Translations under genes and position numbers: made by a program
Assembly: GCA_016793585.1 (NCBI GenBank)
Contig: JAEUJR010000962.1
Span: 1 to 23,689, forward strand
Direction: 5' to 3'
DNA length: 23,689 nt
Source: Archangium sp.
GTDB lineage: Bacteria; Myxococcota; Myxococcia; Myxococcales; Myxococcaceae
Shown here: piece by piece, positions 7,039 through 15,182 of the stretch
Layout: each line of letters opens with the position of its first letter
Numbering within the stretch: position 1 is the stretch's first letter
The notes under the pieces: model-generated
Databases searched by the model: none
What the model was told of the DNA's origin: nothing
The model's input: only the letters and a program-made list of their open reading frames with translations

Positions 7039-8235
7039 TCAGGGAATCGTCAGGGGCGCCTGCTCGAGGCGCTCGCACCGGCGCGTGTTCACGAAGACAG
7101 GCTGACTGCCCGCTGGAACCGCCGGGTCGAGCGTGCCTTCCCACGTGATGCCGGTGGTGTCGGCACGCCCACGCGTGAGCGCGACTCCACCGACCACGAC
7201 ATCGAGCACCGAGCCCAGGTTCTGCCCTTCGAGCACGACGGCGTCGGTTCTGGCCGTCATCGGCCGCACTCGCGTCACCACCGGCGCTGGCAGCGACTCG
7301 TCACACACGAACATGGGAAACTCGCTCCACGACAGCCCGCCGCGGGTGTCTCGCAGCACTGTCCACAACGTCACCGTGCGCCGCTCGGGAACCGGGTCGA
7401 ACGCCTTGATGCCCGGAGCGGTGAAGACCGTCTTCACGCCTTCACGCATCGCCGTGCGCTCTTCGGTGAAGCGGCCCGCGGTCGTGTACCAGGCGACGAG
7501 AATGCGCTCGGTGCGCGCCTCGGGCCCGGCCGGCGTCGAAGCGGTGAACGGCTCGAACGACGCGTCATCGGCGTCGACGTCGAGCTTCAGCTTCTGCCCG
7601 GGTCGCATCATCACGCGCGCGCCCCTCGCCCAGTCGCCGTCGTCGACGAGCAGGCGCGTCACGCGTGGGTTCTGGTTGCGCTCGGGGTCCTCCGAGATGC
7701 GCACGCGGAACAACGACACCAGCGAGCGCACCTCTTTGTTCTGCACGCGCGTGAAGACGGCGCGCAGCTCTTCCATCGAGGCGGTGGGAGACACCTCTTC
7801 GGCCACCGAGATGGCGAGCGCCTGGCCCGTCGTTCCCAGCGTGCGTTGTGGGTCGTCTGCAGCGAGCACATCGAAGAGCCCGCGTGGCGCCGTGTACACT
7901 GCCGTCGAGTTGAGCCCGATGAGCTTCACGCCCGGCGGGAGCGCGTTCATGTCACCCAGCTTCGACGGGTCGTTGATGACGGCCGGGTCGGAGCACGTGG
8001 TGCGGTTCAGGTTGAAGGGGTCTGGGTCGCAGCCAATCCAGAACGTGGTGGTGCCGGCCGTGCGGCTCGGGTCGACGGCGAGGGCCGAGAGCTGCGCCGA
8101 TTCTCCGGGCTTCAAGTCGGCGGGTGACGCGGTGACGCCGAGCAGGCGCAGATTGTCGACGAGCGACTCGGTGGGAAAGTCCTCGGGCGTGCAGGCCGCG
8201 AGCGCGAACGAGACGAGCAGCAGCGCGCGCCGCAT
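7039..8235 (-). CDS. Lipoprotein with C-terminal IPT/TIG-like domain
   Basis: This 398-aa protein begins MRRALLLVSFALAAC, a lipoprotein signal with Cys15 lipidated. A strand-rich region follows, with LRLLGVTASPADLKPGESAQL (split by the Cys-containing segment WIGCDPDP later), which resembles Ig-like domains. The last 80 residues (PVVTRVRPMTARTDAVVLEGQNLG, VLDVVVGGVAL, PVFVNTRRC) look like an IPT/TIG fold. The ATG overlaps the TGA of the TonB-dependent receptor gene by one base (TGATG), so translation is probably coupled and the two products made together. A surface or periplasmic accessory role beside the receptor, similar in logic to SusD-type partners but not homologous as far as I can see, is the best inference. 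Confidence 0.8.
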   Translation of the reverse strand: MRRALLLVSFALAACTPEDFPTESLVDNLRLLGVTASPADLKPGESAQLSALAVDPSRTAGTTTFWIGCDPDPFNLNRTTCSDPAVINDPSKLGDMNALPPGVKLIGLNSTAVYTAPRGLFDVLAADDPQRTLGTTGQALAISVAEEVSPTASMEELRAVFTRVQNKEVRSLVSLFRVRISEDPERNQNPRVTRLLVDDGDWARGARVMMRPGQKLKLDVDADDASFEPFTASTPAGPEARTERILVAWYTTAGRFTEERTAMREGVKTVFTAPGIKAFDPVPERRTVTLWTVLRDTRGGLSWSEFPMFVCDESLPAPVVTRVRPMTARTDAVVLEGQNLGSVLDVVVGGVALTRGRADTTGITWEGTLDPAVPAGSQPVFVNTRRCERLEQAPLTIP

Positions 8236-10877
8236 CAGTACTCTCCTCGCACGCCCAGCACGGGAAGAATGGGCAACCCGGTGACGAAGGTGCGCGTCGA
8301 GTAGTCGTACGAGTTCAGCACGCCTTCGACGTTCGCCCGGTTGGTGACGTTCTGCACGTCGACGTAGACGGCCAGCATCCAGCTCTGGAAGACGAAGCGT
8401 TTGTCGATGCGCACGTCGAGCTGGAAGAAGTCGGGCAGCCGCTCGCTGAACTGGTCGCCCTGAATCGGGAAGTAGTAGTTGCCGTTCACGTCGTAGATGG
8501 AGCCCACGATGGGCGTGTTGAGCGGCCCCGAGGTGTAACGAAGCCGCCCGCCGATGATGAAGTCGAACGGCAGCTTGTAGCTCGCCACCACGATGAGGTT
8601 GTGCGGCTGGTCGTACTGGCCGCGCGCCCAGATGGTGCCGCCGCGAAAGTCGCGCTCCGAGCGCGAGAGCGTGTACGAGACCCACCCGAAGAAGTTCTTC
8701 GTGAGCGCGTGCCGCAGCAGAAGCTCGGCGCCGTAGCTGCGCCCGCGCCCGAAGCTCTCGTAGCGCAGCGGGCTCGTGCTCATCGAGGTGTCGCCGCCGT
8801 TCGTCGCGAGCGTGGTGCGCGCCTGGTCGAAGAGGTCTTTGTAGTAGAGCTGCACGTCGAGGCTGATGGCGTCGGTGAAGCGAAACTCGCCGCCCACCAT
8901 CGCCTGCCGAGCGCCTTCGGGCAGCAGGTCTGGGTTGCCGAACTTCTTGCTGAGCAGCCCCTGCCGGTAGTCGGGAGGCTGGTGGTAGATGCCGACGCCG
9001 CCTTTGACGAGCACGCGCTCGTGCGCCTGCCACAACACCGAGAGGCGCGGGTCGGCCCACGCCTTGTTCATCACCGAGTTGTAGTCACCGCGAATTCCCG
9101 CGACGAGCTTGAGCGGCTCCACCGGTTTCCAGATGGCCTCGGCGAACAGCGCGGGCTCGACCTGAAACACCGAGGTGCGGTCGGCGACGAGCCGGCGCGA
9201 CGCGAACGGGTCGGGAATCTGGCCGAGCTGGGGCGGCGGCGGCGCCTGAATCTCGAGCGTGTACGGCAGCATCTGAAAGTCGAGGCCCGTCGCCACGGTG
9301 AGCTTCGCTTCGGGCACGTCGATGGTGAACGTGTTGCGCGAGATGAAGGGGAACAGCCGCGTGTTCGCGAAGATGTCGGAGCCCGCAGTGAAGCCCACGT
9401 TGTCGAGGCCGAACGTCGTGCGGGTGCGAAAGTCGACGCGCTCGTGCAGCTTGGTGTCGAAGCCGAAGACGAGCCGGTTGTACGCGATGGTGGTGCCGAA
9501 GGTGGCGCGGCCCTCGGGGTCGATGGCGGGGTTCGGCAGCGCCGCGACGAGCTGGTCGTTCGAGCCGAAGAAGCTGACGAAGAAGCGGCTCTTGCCCTTC
9601 GGTGGCTTCCACTCGAGCCGCGCCTGGTAGTCCCAGTAGCGGGGCGCCACGGTGAAGCCGATGGTGTCGGTCGCGCCGGGAATGAGGCTCAGCACCGCAG
9701 GCAGGAACGCGTCGATGTAGCTGCGGCGCGCCGAGACCGCGACCGACCAGCTGTCGGTGATGGGCAGCTCGACGAGGCCCGAGATGTCGGCGACGTTCAC
9801 GTCGAAGTAGCCGTGAATGCCCTTCTTCGAAGGCGTGCGCGCCGTGGCGCTGACGAGGCCAGCGGTGCCGCGGCCGTACTCGGCGCCGTAGTTGCCCTGC
9901 TGAAACGTGAGGGAGTCGAGCAGGTTCGAGTTGTACGTCGAGAAGAGGCCGCCGAAGTGGAACAGCAACGGCACGGGCGCCTCGTCGACGAAGGTGCGCG
10001 TGTCCCACGCTTTCGAGCCGCGAATGACGAGGAAGCCGAGGCCGAACGGTGAGCGCGCGACGCCCGGCAGGTTCTGCACCACGCGAAACGCGTCGCCATT
10101 GGTGCCGGGAATGAGGCGAATCTCTTCCTGCTTGAGCGTGACCTGCGCGACCTCTTTGCGCTCCCTGGGCGCGCGCACGATGGTCTCGTAGCCGCCGTAG
10201 ACCTGCTTGCGCACGAAGTAGGTGACGTCGGTGCGCTGGCCGGGCGCGAACGTCTCGGTGGTCTCGAACTTCGTGTAGCCGGGCAGCAGCACCACCACCC
10301 GCTGCGTGCCCGCGGGCGCGTCTTTCACCTCGAAGCGACCGTCTTTGTCGCTGAGCGTCTCGAGCGCGCCGTCGCCTTCTCCGATGACGACCTGCGCGTT
10401 CGACAGCGGGTCTCTGGTGCCGCGTTCACGCACCACGCCCGCGAAGTTCACCAGGCCCGTCACGCCTGCGTCGGCGACGACGGGCACCTCGACGACCTGC
10501 TGCTTGAAGAAGAACTCGTAGCTGAACTGAATGCGCACCGCCGCGGGCTGGCCGTCGACCTCGGCCGGCGTGAAGCCGAACTGGCGAATCGCCGCGAGCG
10601 CTTCACGGTCGAAGCTGGCGCCCGCGCTCTGCACCACGCGCGCGTCCATCACCGACCCATCGGGGCCGATGTCGATCTCCATCACCACGGTGCCGCCGGT
10701 GCCAGCGTCGAGCAGCTCGGGAGGGAACGTCGCTTCGACCTGGTGCACCAGCGTCGGCGCCTTCGTCAGCACGCCCGCGCCACCGTCTTGCGCGAACGCG
10801 TTCAGTGCGAAGAAGAGAAGGGCGAGGCCGACGGCGCGCACGGGGCCGTGTCTAACGCGAACCGTTCGCCGCTTCAC
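8235..10877 (-). CDS. TonB-dependent outer-membrane receptor with N-terminal TonB-C-like domain
   Basis: This 880-aa protein has a signal peptide (about 1-30, ending ALNAFAQ) and three soluble parts before the barrel. Residues 43-123 match the TonB C-terminal domain (VHQVEATFPPELLDAG, VVMEIDIGPDGSV, ALAAIRQFGFTPA). Residues 144-222 match a carboxypeptidase-regulatory-like beta sandwich (GVVRERGTRDPLSNAQVVI). The plug covers about 240-350, with LPGVARSPFG, VIRGSKAWDTRTFVDEAP and NYGAEYGRGTAG. The rest is a beta barrel of aromatic alternating strands ending at a C-terminal Tyr. Such proteins import bulky ligands across the outer membrane using TonB/ExbBD. The start is GTG at 10875-10877. A later in-frame GTG at residue 13 would still keep the signal. 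It follows the PHP gene by 51 bp. Confidence 0.92.
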   Translation of the reverse strand: MKRRTVRVRHGPVRAVGLALLFFALNAFAQDGGAGVLTKAPTLVHQVEATFPPELLDAGTGGTVVMEIDIGPDGSVMDARVVQSAGASFDREALAAIRQFGFTPAEVDGQPAAVRIQFSYEFFFKQQVVEVPVVADAGVTGLVNFAGVVRERGTRDPLSNAQVVIGEGDGALETLSDKDGRFEVKDAPAGTQRVVVLLPGYTKFETTETFAPGQRTDVTYFVRKQVYGGYETIVRAPRERKEVAQVTLKQEEIRLIPGTNGDAFRVVQNLPGVARSPFGLGFLVIRGSKAWDTRTFVDEAPVPLLFHFGGLFSTYNSNLLDSLTFQQGNYGAEYGRGTAGLVSATARTPSKKGIHGYFDVNVADISGLVELPITDSWSVAVSARRSYIDAFLPAVLSLIPGATDTIGFTVAPRYWDYQARLEWKPPKGKSRFFVSFFGSNDQLVAALPNPAIDPEGRATFGTTIAYNRLVFGFDTKLHERVDFRTRTTFGLDNVGFTAGSDIFANTRLFPFISRNTFTIDVPEAKLTVATGLDFQMLPYTLEIQAPPPPQLGQIPDPFASRRLVADRTSVFQVEPALFAEAIWKPVEPLKLVAGIRGDYNSVMNKAWADPRLSVLWQAHERVLVKGGVGIYHQPPDYRQGLLSKKFGNPDLLPEGARQAMVGGEFRFTDAISLDVQLYYKDLFDQARTTLATNGGDTSMSTSPLRYESFGRGRSYGAELLLRHALTKNFFGWVSYTLSRSERDFRGGTIWARGQYDQPHNLIVVASYKLPFDFIIGGRLRYTSGPLNTPIVGSIYDVNGNYYFPIQGDQFSERLPDFFQLDVRIDKRFVFQSWMLAVYVDVQNVTNRANVEGVLNSYDYSTRTFVTGLPILPVLGVRGEY

Positions 10878-10928
10878 GCCGACGTTGTCGACGAAACCGA
10901 ACGACCGACCGAACCGCAGTGAACTCGC

Positions 10929-13922
10929 TCAGTCGTGGCGGTGTTCGATGAGCTTGCGAATGGCGTTGCCCAGCTCGTCGGCCGTCGGCACCCTCGGCCT
11001 CGGCGCGGGCGCGTTCGGCACCCGCAGCGGCTGACCCGGCTTGAGCGGGAAGTCGTCGTAGCGGCCCGAGCCGTCGGCATCGATGAGAATGGCGTTGGAG
11101 TAGGCGATGGGCACGTTGCCGTGCAGCGGCCGCATCGAGCGCGTGGTGCCGCGCGCCATCACCACGTACCAGGTGTCTTTCGTCGGCCTGAGCACGAACT
11201 TCTCGACGAGGTGCATGCGGCGCAGGTTGGTGCCCGCGACCGGCTCCACGGGAGGCGTCGCGATGATTTTCCGGTCGAGCGCGCGCGCGTCGGGCCAGGT
11301 CGAGTTCGTCTCGCCATTGACGGCCTCACGGCCAGTCGCGTGGCTGAAGACCTCGAGGCGGTCGACGATCATCCACTCCGGGCCCTGCACGTCGACGGTG
11401 AGCTCGACCGCGTCGTTCGCCGCGACCGACAAGGTGCCACCGATGCCAACGGCCGCTCCGACGGGCATCATCGCGCCGTCGAGCTTCTTCGCCGTCACCT
11501 GCAGCAGCGGCCCGTTCGTCACGAAGGCCTGCTGCGTACGAATCGCCTCGGCGAACTGCGCTGGCTGGAACGTCGTCGGCGTGTCGTTGGCCACCTTCGC
11601 GTAGGTGCGCGAGTAGCCCGGCGCGTCGCTGAAGGGCTTGTGCGTGTCCGAGACGCCGGTGGCCGTGCGCACCGTGCCGCGCGAGAGAAACGTCATCCAA
11701 TCGTTGAGCACACCGTTGCTGGGGCCGGTGCCGTTCGCGGTCTCAACGGCGTCGAAGCCGTCACCGAGCAGCTTCGTGTCGTTGGCCGTCGCATCGGCAG
11801 CGGGCGCCATGCCGAACTGCGCCGGGTCTCCATGCGTGGCGAGCGTCGCGGTGTCGACCTTGAGCTGACTCAGCACGCCGCTGCTGCCGCGCGGGTGGTT
11901 GAGCTGCACGACCGCGCCCGGGTGCTCGGCCTTGATGCCAGAGAACACCTGCGGCATTCGCAGCGAGGGCGCGTCTTCTCCGCCCGCGTGGTCGAACGCG
12001 CCGCCGTTGGGCAGCTCGGGGTTTCGCTTGAGCGGGAAGGTGTTGAAGTGCCCGTGCGTGAAGGTCGTCACCTCTTCGCCAATCATCGTGGCCATCAGGT
12101 TCTCGGCGTTGAGCGAGCGCACCACCGGGCCAAAGTCGGTGATGACTTCGTGGTCGGTCGAGAGCAGCACGTCGACGCCCTCGGCGAGGAAGTTGGCCGC
12201 GCGCACTTCGTTGAGCACCGCGCTGTCCGAGCTCGCGACCGCGTGCACGTGCAGGTCGGCCGACATCCACCCCGGGGTGTCGACGACGCGGTCGATGACG
12301 GCGCTGATGGTGGCGTTGGCGGTGCGAAGGTCGACGGGCTCTCCGCGCATCGGCCAGGCGTCGGGCCAGGTGCTGTACTCGGGGCCGCGCGAGACGACGG
12401 CGGCGTACTCACCCGGAGGCAGCGTCAACGTGAGCTGGCCCGAGACGGGCACGTACCCCACGGCCGCGGCGCCCATCTCGGGAGGGTCGACGAGCAGGTG
12501 CTGCTTCCACGTCTGGGCATCGAAGGGGCAGGGCGCGGGCGTGCAGAACACCGTCACCTTCGCGGGCACCGGCGAGTTGGCGAGGTTCTTCACGTTGACG
12601 GTGAGCGTGCGGCTCGTGCCCTGGGTGAGCGCGACCTGCGTAGTCTGGCCTTCGCTGATGGTGAAGGTCGCCGCCGTGCCGATGGTGGTGCCCTCCTTCG
12701 AGGCGCTCGCGCGGTACTCGCCGGGAGCGAGGTTTGCCCGGCCCTTGCCCTGCGCGTCGGTCACCACGAGCGTCGTCATCAAGCCCGACGAGACCTCGGT
12801 GATGCTCACGCGGGCCTCCGAAGGCGTCGAGACGGTGAATTCGGCCGTGCCCGTCGCGGTGCCTTCGGTCGCCGCAATCACGTCGCTGATGCCGGCGATG
12901 TCTTTGGCGATGATGAAGTCGCGCACGTAGTGCCGCTTCTCCTTCGCGAGCACGTTGAACGAGCCGGGCCGCACCTCGGCCGCGGGGTCGAACCACGACA
13001 ACAGGCCCTGCAGGTTCTCGCCTTCGAGGAAGAGGCCGACCACGCCGCCGTAGCCGATGGCCGCGTTGGCCTTCACGGGCTTGGTCGCGTCGCGGAACGA
13101 CATGGTGCGCAGGCCGTAGGCGACGCCGTCACCCTGCGAGGCGATCCACTTCGACTTGTCGGCGAGGCAGTTGGTGTCGTCGAGCTTGCTGGTGCCGATG
13201 CCGTTCTGGCAGCCGCCCGGGTTGAAGAGCTCGAAGGCCCCCACATCCATCAGCTCGATGAGCGGCAGCTTGATGGTCTCGCTCGAGTCGTTGCAGAACG
13301 CCGACAACATGCGCACGCGAGACTCTCCGGGCGACAGCACGAAGTAGGTCGTCAGGCGAACGTTCACCGGGGTCGATGGGTCGAGAATGGGCTCGAGCGG
13401 AAGCCCGGCGACGTTGTTGAGCAACAGCTTCAGGTTCAGCAGGTCGTGGGCGACGTCTTTGCCCGAGGCCGCGATGATGGCGGGGCCTCCCTGGGCGCCG
13501 TCGGAGAGCACCTCGAGGTCGGTGACGCTCGAGAGCCGGCCGAGGGAATAGAAGAGGGCCATGCGGCCGAAGGCGTCACGGCCGGCGGCGCCTTCGGGGC
13601 GCACGAGGTCGGCATCGACGATGTTGCCGCCCGAGAGCGTGGGCCCGACCGTGCGGCCGGGTTGCTCGACGATGACGCGTACCTTGTCGTTCTGGAGCAG
13701 CACGTCGCCGGTGCGGCCCTGCGCGTTGGCACCGCCGATGAGCTGTGCGGCCGACTCGACCTTCTTCGCGCTCGCGCCGGTGCCTTCATACGAGAAGAGC
13801 CCGGTTGCCTTGAGGTCGACGTCACAGCGGCGGGGGTTGGTCGGGCCGCCTCCGCCGCCGGGCTTCGGACAACCCGCGAGCAGCACCACCAGCGACGCGA
13901 CGACGAGACGAGCCTGTTGCAT
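10929..13922 (-). CDS. CehA/McbA-type PHP metallohydrolase lipoprotein
   Basis: This 997-aa protein starts MQQARLVVASLVVLLAGC, a lipoprotein signal with Cys18. A GTG at 13953-13955 is an alternative start that lengthens the signal by 11 residues. Residues about 30-350 are an unrecognised beta-rich region, then come Ig-like or carboxypeptidase-regulatory-like modules (about 360-440 and 440-545). A PHP/CehA-type metal-dependent domain begins near 552. Its ligand motifs are visible: DLHVH (556-560), STDHE (588-592), GEE (615-617), HGHFN (623-627), NHPR (675-678) and a later SDTHK. CehA/McbA proteins include a carbaryl esterase and many of unknown substrate. A surface-exposed phosphoesterase or esterase is likely. 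It lies upstream of the TonB-dependent receptor gene, so its product may be taken up by that receptor. Confidence 0.85.
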   Translation of the reverse strand: MQQARLVVASLVVLLAGCPKPGGGGGPTNPRRCDVDLKATGLFSYEGTGASAKKVESAAQLIGGANAQGRTGDVLLQNDKVRVIVEQPGRTVGPTLSGGNIVDADLVRPEGAAGRDAFGRMALFYSLGRLSSVTDLEVLSDGAQGGPAIIAASGKDVAHDLLNLKLLLNNVAGLPLEPILDPSTPVNVRLTTYFVLSPGESRVRMLSAFCNDSSETIKLPLIELMDVGAFELFNPGGCQNGIGTSKLDDTNCLADKSKWIASQGDGVAYGLRTMSFRDATKPVKANAAIGYGGVVGLFLEGENLQGLLSWFDPAAEVRPGSFNVLAKEKRHYVRDFIIAKDIAGISDVIAATEGTATGTAEFTVSTPSEARVSITEVSSGLMTTLVVTDAQGKGRANLAPGEYRASASKEGTTIGTAATFTISEGQTTQVALTQGTSRTLTVNVKNLANSPVPAKVTVFCTPAPCPFDAQTWKQHLLVDPPEMGAAAVGYVPVSGQLTLTLPPGEYAAVVSRGPEYSTWPDAWPMRGEPVDLRTANATISAVIDRVVDTPGWMSADLHVHAVASSDSAVLNEVRAANFLAEGVDVLLSTDHEVITDFGPVVRSLNAENLMATMIGEEVTTFTHGHFNTFPLKRNPELPNGGAFDHAGGEDAPSLRMPQVFSGIKAEHPGAVVQLNHPRGSSGVLSQLKVDTATLATHGDPAQFGMAPAADATANDTKLLGDGFDAVETANGTGPSNGVLNDWMTFLSRGTVRTATGVSDTHKPFSDAPGYSRTYAKVANDTPTTFQPAQFAEAIRTQQAFVTNGPLLQVTAKKLDGAMMPVGAAVGIGGTLSVAANDAVELTVDVQGPEWMIVDRLEVFSHATGREAVNGETNSTWPDARALDRKIIATPPVEPVAGTNLRRMHLVEKFVLRPTKDTWYVVMARGTTRSMRPLHGNVPIAYSNAILIDADGSGRYDDFPLKPGQPLRVPNAPAPRPRVPTADELGNAIRKLIEHRHD

Positions 13923-14026
13923 GCGCGTGACAAAGCGCAGCGAGCGCGCGCCCACAAGAGAGGGGCCATCTCTTCACGACGCCGTGAGACGAAGGCCCAA
14001 GCGAGCCTGAGGTGATGGCGACGGCG

Positions 14027-14524
14027 TTAGAGCGCCGGCCCATCCGAAGGCGCGAGCGGCGGAGGTGCGAGGGGCACCTGTTGCTCGACTGGCATCGGCA
14101 CGGGCGGATTCTCGAGCGAGTTCGTCACCGCGTTCTTCGACGAGAGCCAGGCCCACAGGCCCCAGACCAGCATGCCGGCTCCGAGTGCCGCGGTCGCACC
14201 CATCGAGACGAACAGGGCAGTGCACGACGAGCTCGCCGTCGACCCGCGCGCGCAGAAGCCACCGAGCACGGCGAGGTCGAGGCCGCCGCCGCCCAGCAGC
14301 AACCCGCCCAGCAATGCGACGACGTTTCCGGGGTGGTCGATGTCACGCACCTCGGCGCGCCTCACGATGGACTCGAGGCCGTACTGGTTCCGCAACAGCA
14401 GCACGTCGCGGTCACCACCGATGATCTCGGCCTCGGTCGTCTTCCGGTCGCGCGTCAGAACCGTGGCGGTGGTCGAGCAGCTCGACGCCACGACGAACAG
14501 CACCACCGGAACGAGCCTGCGCAT
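14027..14524 (-). CDS. Membrane-associated lipoprotein with DIDHPGNV motif
   Basis: This 165-aa protein begins MRRLVPVVLFVVASSC, a lipoprotein signal with Cys16. After a charged strand-rich segment (TEAEIIGGDRDVLLL, YGLESIVRRAEVRDID) come two hydrophobic stretches at about 68-90 and 104-127, then a Pro-rich tail from about 140. The order of a small beta domain, the phrase DIDHPGNV and a Gly-rich hydrophobic segment recurs, in my memory, in other unannotated myxobacterial lipoproteins, but I cannot name a family. The ATG at 14522-14524 lacks a strong ribosome binding site. An earlier in-frame GTG exists. It is first in the minus-strand run leading to the PHP and receptor genes, 71-104 bp upstream depending on the PHP start, and may be cotranscribed. 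Confidence 0.7.
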   Translation of the reverse strand: MRRLVPVVLFVVASSCSTTATVLTRDRKTTEAEIIGGDRDVLLLRNQYGLESIVRRAEVRDIDHPGNVVALLGGLLLGGGGLDLAVLGGFCARGSTASSSCTALFVSMGATAALGAGMLVWGLWAWLSSKNAVTNSLENPPVPMPVEQQVPLAPPPLAPSDGPAL

Positions 14525-14617
14525 CGCGCCGAATCTCGCATCGTTCGACGAGTGCGTCACTTGCCCACCTTGAGACACGTCGGCCCGGTGCCGAAGCCAC
14601 GGTGGGAGGCGGGACCG

Positions 14618-15097
14618 ATGACCGGGTTTGCACGAGAGGTGGAAGCACGCAGGCAGCTCGACGTGGCGCTGGCCGATGCGCTGGTCACCACGTCGTCGGG
14701 TGTGCTCGTGCTCATCGAACCGCTCGTGCCGGTGTCGCTGTTGCCCGCACGGTTTCTCGAGGCGCTGGGGACGCAAGTGTCCCCTCCCGCTGCGCTGCAC
14801 GTGGTGAGCGACGACTTGATCGCGCTCGTCTGCCCCAGCGCCTCGCTCTTCGACGGGTGGTCGCTCGTCGATTCGCTGCGCCAGCACTTCGCAGAGCACC
14901 ACGTGATGGTGAACGTCGGGCTGTCGTCGTGGCCGATGCAGGGGCCGACGATGACCGACGTGTTCGCCGCCGCCGTCGCCGGTCTGGTCGATGACCGTTG
15001 CTGTCTGAAGGCCGACGAGCCCGACGAAGAGCGCCACGTCGAGATCGAAGGTGACGTGCACGCGTGGTCGATGGTCGGCGAGTTCCTCTCGGCCTGA
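14618..15097 (+). CDS. Hypothetical protein resembling a degenerate GGDEF domain
   Basis: This 159-aa cytosolic protein starts at ATG 14618 behind a GGAGG. I see no signal or membrane segment. From about residue 60 the order of elements matches the second half of a GGDEF domain. SDDLIALVCP (64-73) sits where GGDEFALVLP would be, then a helix (DGWSLVDSLRQHFAE), then MVNVGLSSWPMQG (97-109) like the VSIGVASWP strand, and AAAVAGLVDDRCC like the final helix. The catalytic GG(D/E)EF residues are absent, so it would not make cyclic di-GMP. It may be a ligand-binding or purely structural remnant. The likeness is by eye and not certain. It ends 85 bp before the phosphofructokinase gene on the same strand. 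Confidence 0.68.
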   Translation: MTGFAREVEARRQLDVALADALVTTSSGVLVLIEPLVPVSLLPARFLEALGTQVSPPAALHVVSDDLIALVCPSASLFDGWSLVDSLRQHFAEHHVMVNVGLSSWPMQGPTMTDVFAAAVAGLVDDRCCLKADEPDEERHVEIEGDVHAWSMVGEFLSA

Positions 15098-15182
15098 CGT
15101 CGCACTGCGCCAGCGAAGACGCTTCCCACGGCGGGCACCGACGGAGACACTCCGCGCGCCTGAACGCCAAGGGAGCCGTCAC

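Noticed and set aside
5773..8127. Long plus-strand open frame across three minus-strand genes
   Set aside because: It crosses the boundaries of the S26-like, hydrolase and IPT-like genes without any domain. GC-rich DNA lacks stop codons in mirror frames.
8236..9060. Upstream extension of the IPT-like lipoprotein frame into the receptor gene
   Set aside because: The lipoprotein signal starts at 8235 in a TGATG overlap. The extension is an out-of-frame reading of the receptor barrel.
8601..10052. Plus-strand open frame inside the TonB-dependent receptor
   Set aside because: The composition is skewed to Arg, Glu and Val and no motif is present. The opposite frame encodes an intact plug and barrel.
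10935..14015. A 1026-codon open frame on plus, antisense to the PHP metallohydrolase gene
   Set aside because: Its translation is Arg/Val/Glu-rich low-complexity sequence typical of the mirror frame of a high-GC gene. The minus frame has clear PHP motifs and a lipoprotein signal.
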